NCBI RefSeq assembly: GCF_946885885.1
Contig: NZ_CAMPHN010000067.1
Span: 1-22,013 of the forward strand
Source: an uncultured Pseudomonas sp.
GTDB taxonomy: Bacteria; Pseudomonadota; Gammaproteobacteria; Pseudomonadales; Pseudomonadaceae
Direction of reading: 5' to 3'
DNA length: 22,013 nucleotides
Each line of letters begins with the position of its first letter. Within the stretch, counting starts at the first letter, position 1. Positions 21,174-22,013 of this stretch are shown piece after piece. Made by a program: the position numbers and the translations under genes. The notes under the pieces were generated by a model. It was not told the DNA's origin. It did not search any database and saw only the letters and a list, made by a program, of their open reading frames with translations.

Positions 21174-21198
21174 AGAGCCCGCTAACGCGGGCTTTTTG
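21174..21198 (+). terminator. Original chromosomal terminator of tRNA-Leu
   Basis: AGCCCGC (21176-21182) pairs with GCGGGCT (21187-21193) around TAAC, followed by TTTTTG. It stands about 40 bp after the displaced tRNA end, so it was the tRNA terminator before integration. Confidence 0.85.
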
Positions 21199-21260
21199 TT
21201 TTCCGTATTCCGCATCGGGAATGCCCCCTCCCCGCCGCTGATCATTGCGCCTCTTAAATA

Positions 21261-21289
21261 TTGGCAAACGCATCGCCCCCGATTATCTT
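21261..21289 (+). promoter_or_regulatory. Promoter of the DUF4124 gene
   Basis: TTGGCA (21261-21266), 17 bp and TATCTT (21284-21289), 52 bp before the ATG. Confidence 0.55.
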
Positions 21290-21341
21290 TCACGTCTGGC
21301 GGATTGCCATTATTCGTATTACCAAAGAAAGGAGTCTTACC

Positions 21342-21860
21342 ATGCCCGTGAACAGCCGCATGCTCGCGCTAGCCTTCGCCCTGATCGCGACTTCGACGGC
21401 GCAGGCACAGGTCTATAAATGGGTCGACGCCAACGGACAGACCCATTTCGGTAACGCGCCTTCGGCACCGGAGCAGCCAGTCGAACCCGTCAACGTTCGC
21501 CTAGGCTACGAGGGCACGGAACCTGATGCCGTCACTGAAACCGACAGCGCGACCGCGAGTGGCGGCGATGGCGAAACGCCAAAAACCGCACAATCTCAAA
21601 AGGAGATGTGCAACGAGGCCATGCGCTGGACGCGCATCGATATTCCCAACCTTAAGGAAATCGCGGAACAACGTTTGAAGGAGCAGAAAATCACCCGCGA
21701 ACAGTATCGCGAGAGCACGCGCGCGCTCGACCAGGTCGACTCGTCCATCACCATGACCGATTGCGTCACCAGCAAAGGTAGCGCCCTGGAGCGCTATCAA
21801 TGTCTATCGCGCGGCGCCGGCGTCCTGGTCTGTTCCGGCGCCCTGGAAGGCCTGCTTTGA
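21342..21860 (+). CDS. Secreted DUF4124 domain protein
   Basis: 172 residues. A signal peptide (about 1-22, LALAFALIATSTAQA) is followed directly by the DUF4124 motif QVYKWVDANGQTHFGNAPS (residues about 23-41). The rest is a disordered acidic linker and a helical C-terminus with cysteines. The ribosome binding site AAAGGAG (21328-21334) before ATG 21342 settles the start. DUF4124 proteins are exported envelope proteins of Pseudomonas and relatives; their function is unknown. This gene is chromosomal flank. Confidence 0.92.
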   Translation: MPVNSRMLALAFALIATSTAQAQVYKWVDANGQTHFGNAPSAPEQPVEPVNVRLGYEGTEPDAVTETDSATASGGDGETPKTAQSQKEMCNEAMRWTRIDIPNLKEIAEQRLKEQKITREQYRESTRALDQVDSSITMTDCVTSKGSALERYQCLSRGAGVLVCSGALEGLL

Positions 21861-22013
21861 CGACACCCGCATGCACTGTGAGTCGCCCCCAAACGCCCCG
21901 AACAGAGGCTGATGCGAGGGCTGCGCGGGGGTTGGCTTTTGCCTTGGAGTTAGCGTAAAGTTTGACCAACTGTGTTTGCATGGGTCGCTGTAAATCGTGG
22001 CCTGATGCAGTAG
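21861..22013. other. Trailing intergenic sequence
   Basis: 153 bp after the DUF4124 gene up to the window end. No gene, clear terminator or RNA seen. Confidence 0.5.

Overview
The two ends of the window are chromosome of a GC-rich gammaproteobacterium, very probably Pseudomonas or a close relative. The left flank has tgt and queA on the minus strand with Pseudomonas-like protein sequence, followed by tRNA-Leu(CAA). The right flank has a secreted DUF4124 protein. Between them lies an integrated element of about 19.4 kb. It is bounded by the 3' end of tRNA-Leu (attL 1682-1708) and a displaced, one-base-shorter copy (attR 21110-21135).

Layout of the element: (1) 1705-3558: replacement tRNA terminator, short repeats that may bind integrase, a P4-type tyrosine integrase with a TTG start, and two tiny genes. 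(2) 3559-13217: minus-strand genes of podovirus-like character. One is a giant polyvalent (injected) protein with a zincin motif, an ADP-ribosyltransferase-like domain and an LPD38-like C-terminus, now split by a one-base frameshift near 5880. The other is a low-complexity, probably virion-internal protein. A plus-strand block of three small genes (10730-11932) sits between them. (3) 13436-17639: a plus-strand early operon with an orphan 303-aa protein, two AlpA-like regulators, a KilA-N protein, an HTH protein and a string of tiny coupled genes. (4) 17715-18730: a winged-helix replication-type protein whose 3' end contains 13-bp iterons, followed by an AT-rich tract and hairpins, which looks like a replication origin. 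(5) 19067-21109: cargo and scars, namely a HigBA-like toxin-antitoxin pair between two fragments of ankyrin-type genes, then remnants of another integration event.

No terminase, portal, capsid or tail gene is visible. The element is therefore either a deleted podovirus prophage or a satellite-like element that kept only the injected-protein genes.

The most interesting locus is 16095-16367. It has a candidate promoter, a short antisense target (16169-16178), an intrinsic terminator with a competing antiterminator, a 74-nt three-way-junction RNA and a second target over the ribosome binding site of the next gene. The hairpin loop of the RNA (16269-16278) is complementary to both targets. This is the architecture of the antisense immunity RNAs of phages P4 (CI RNA) and P1/P7 (C4 RNA), and it probably controls the early and replication genes.
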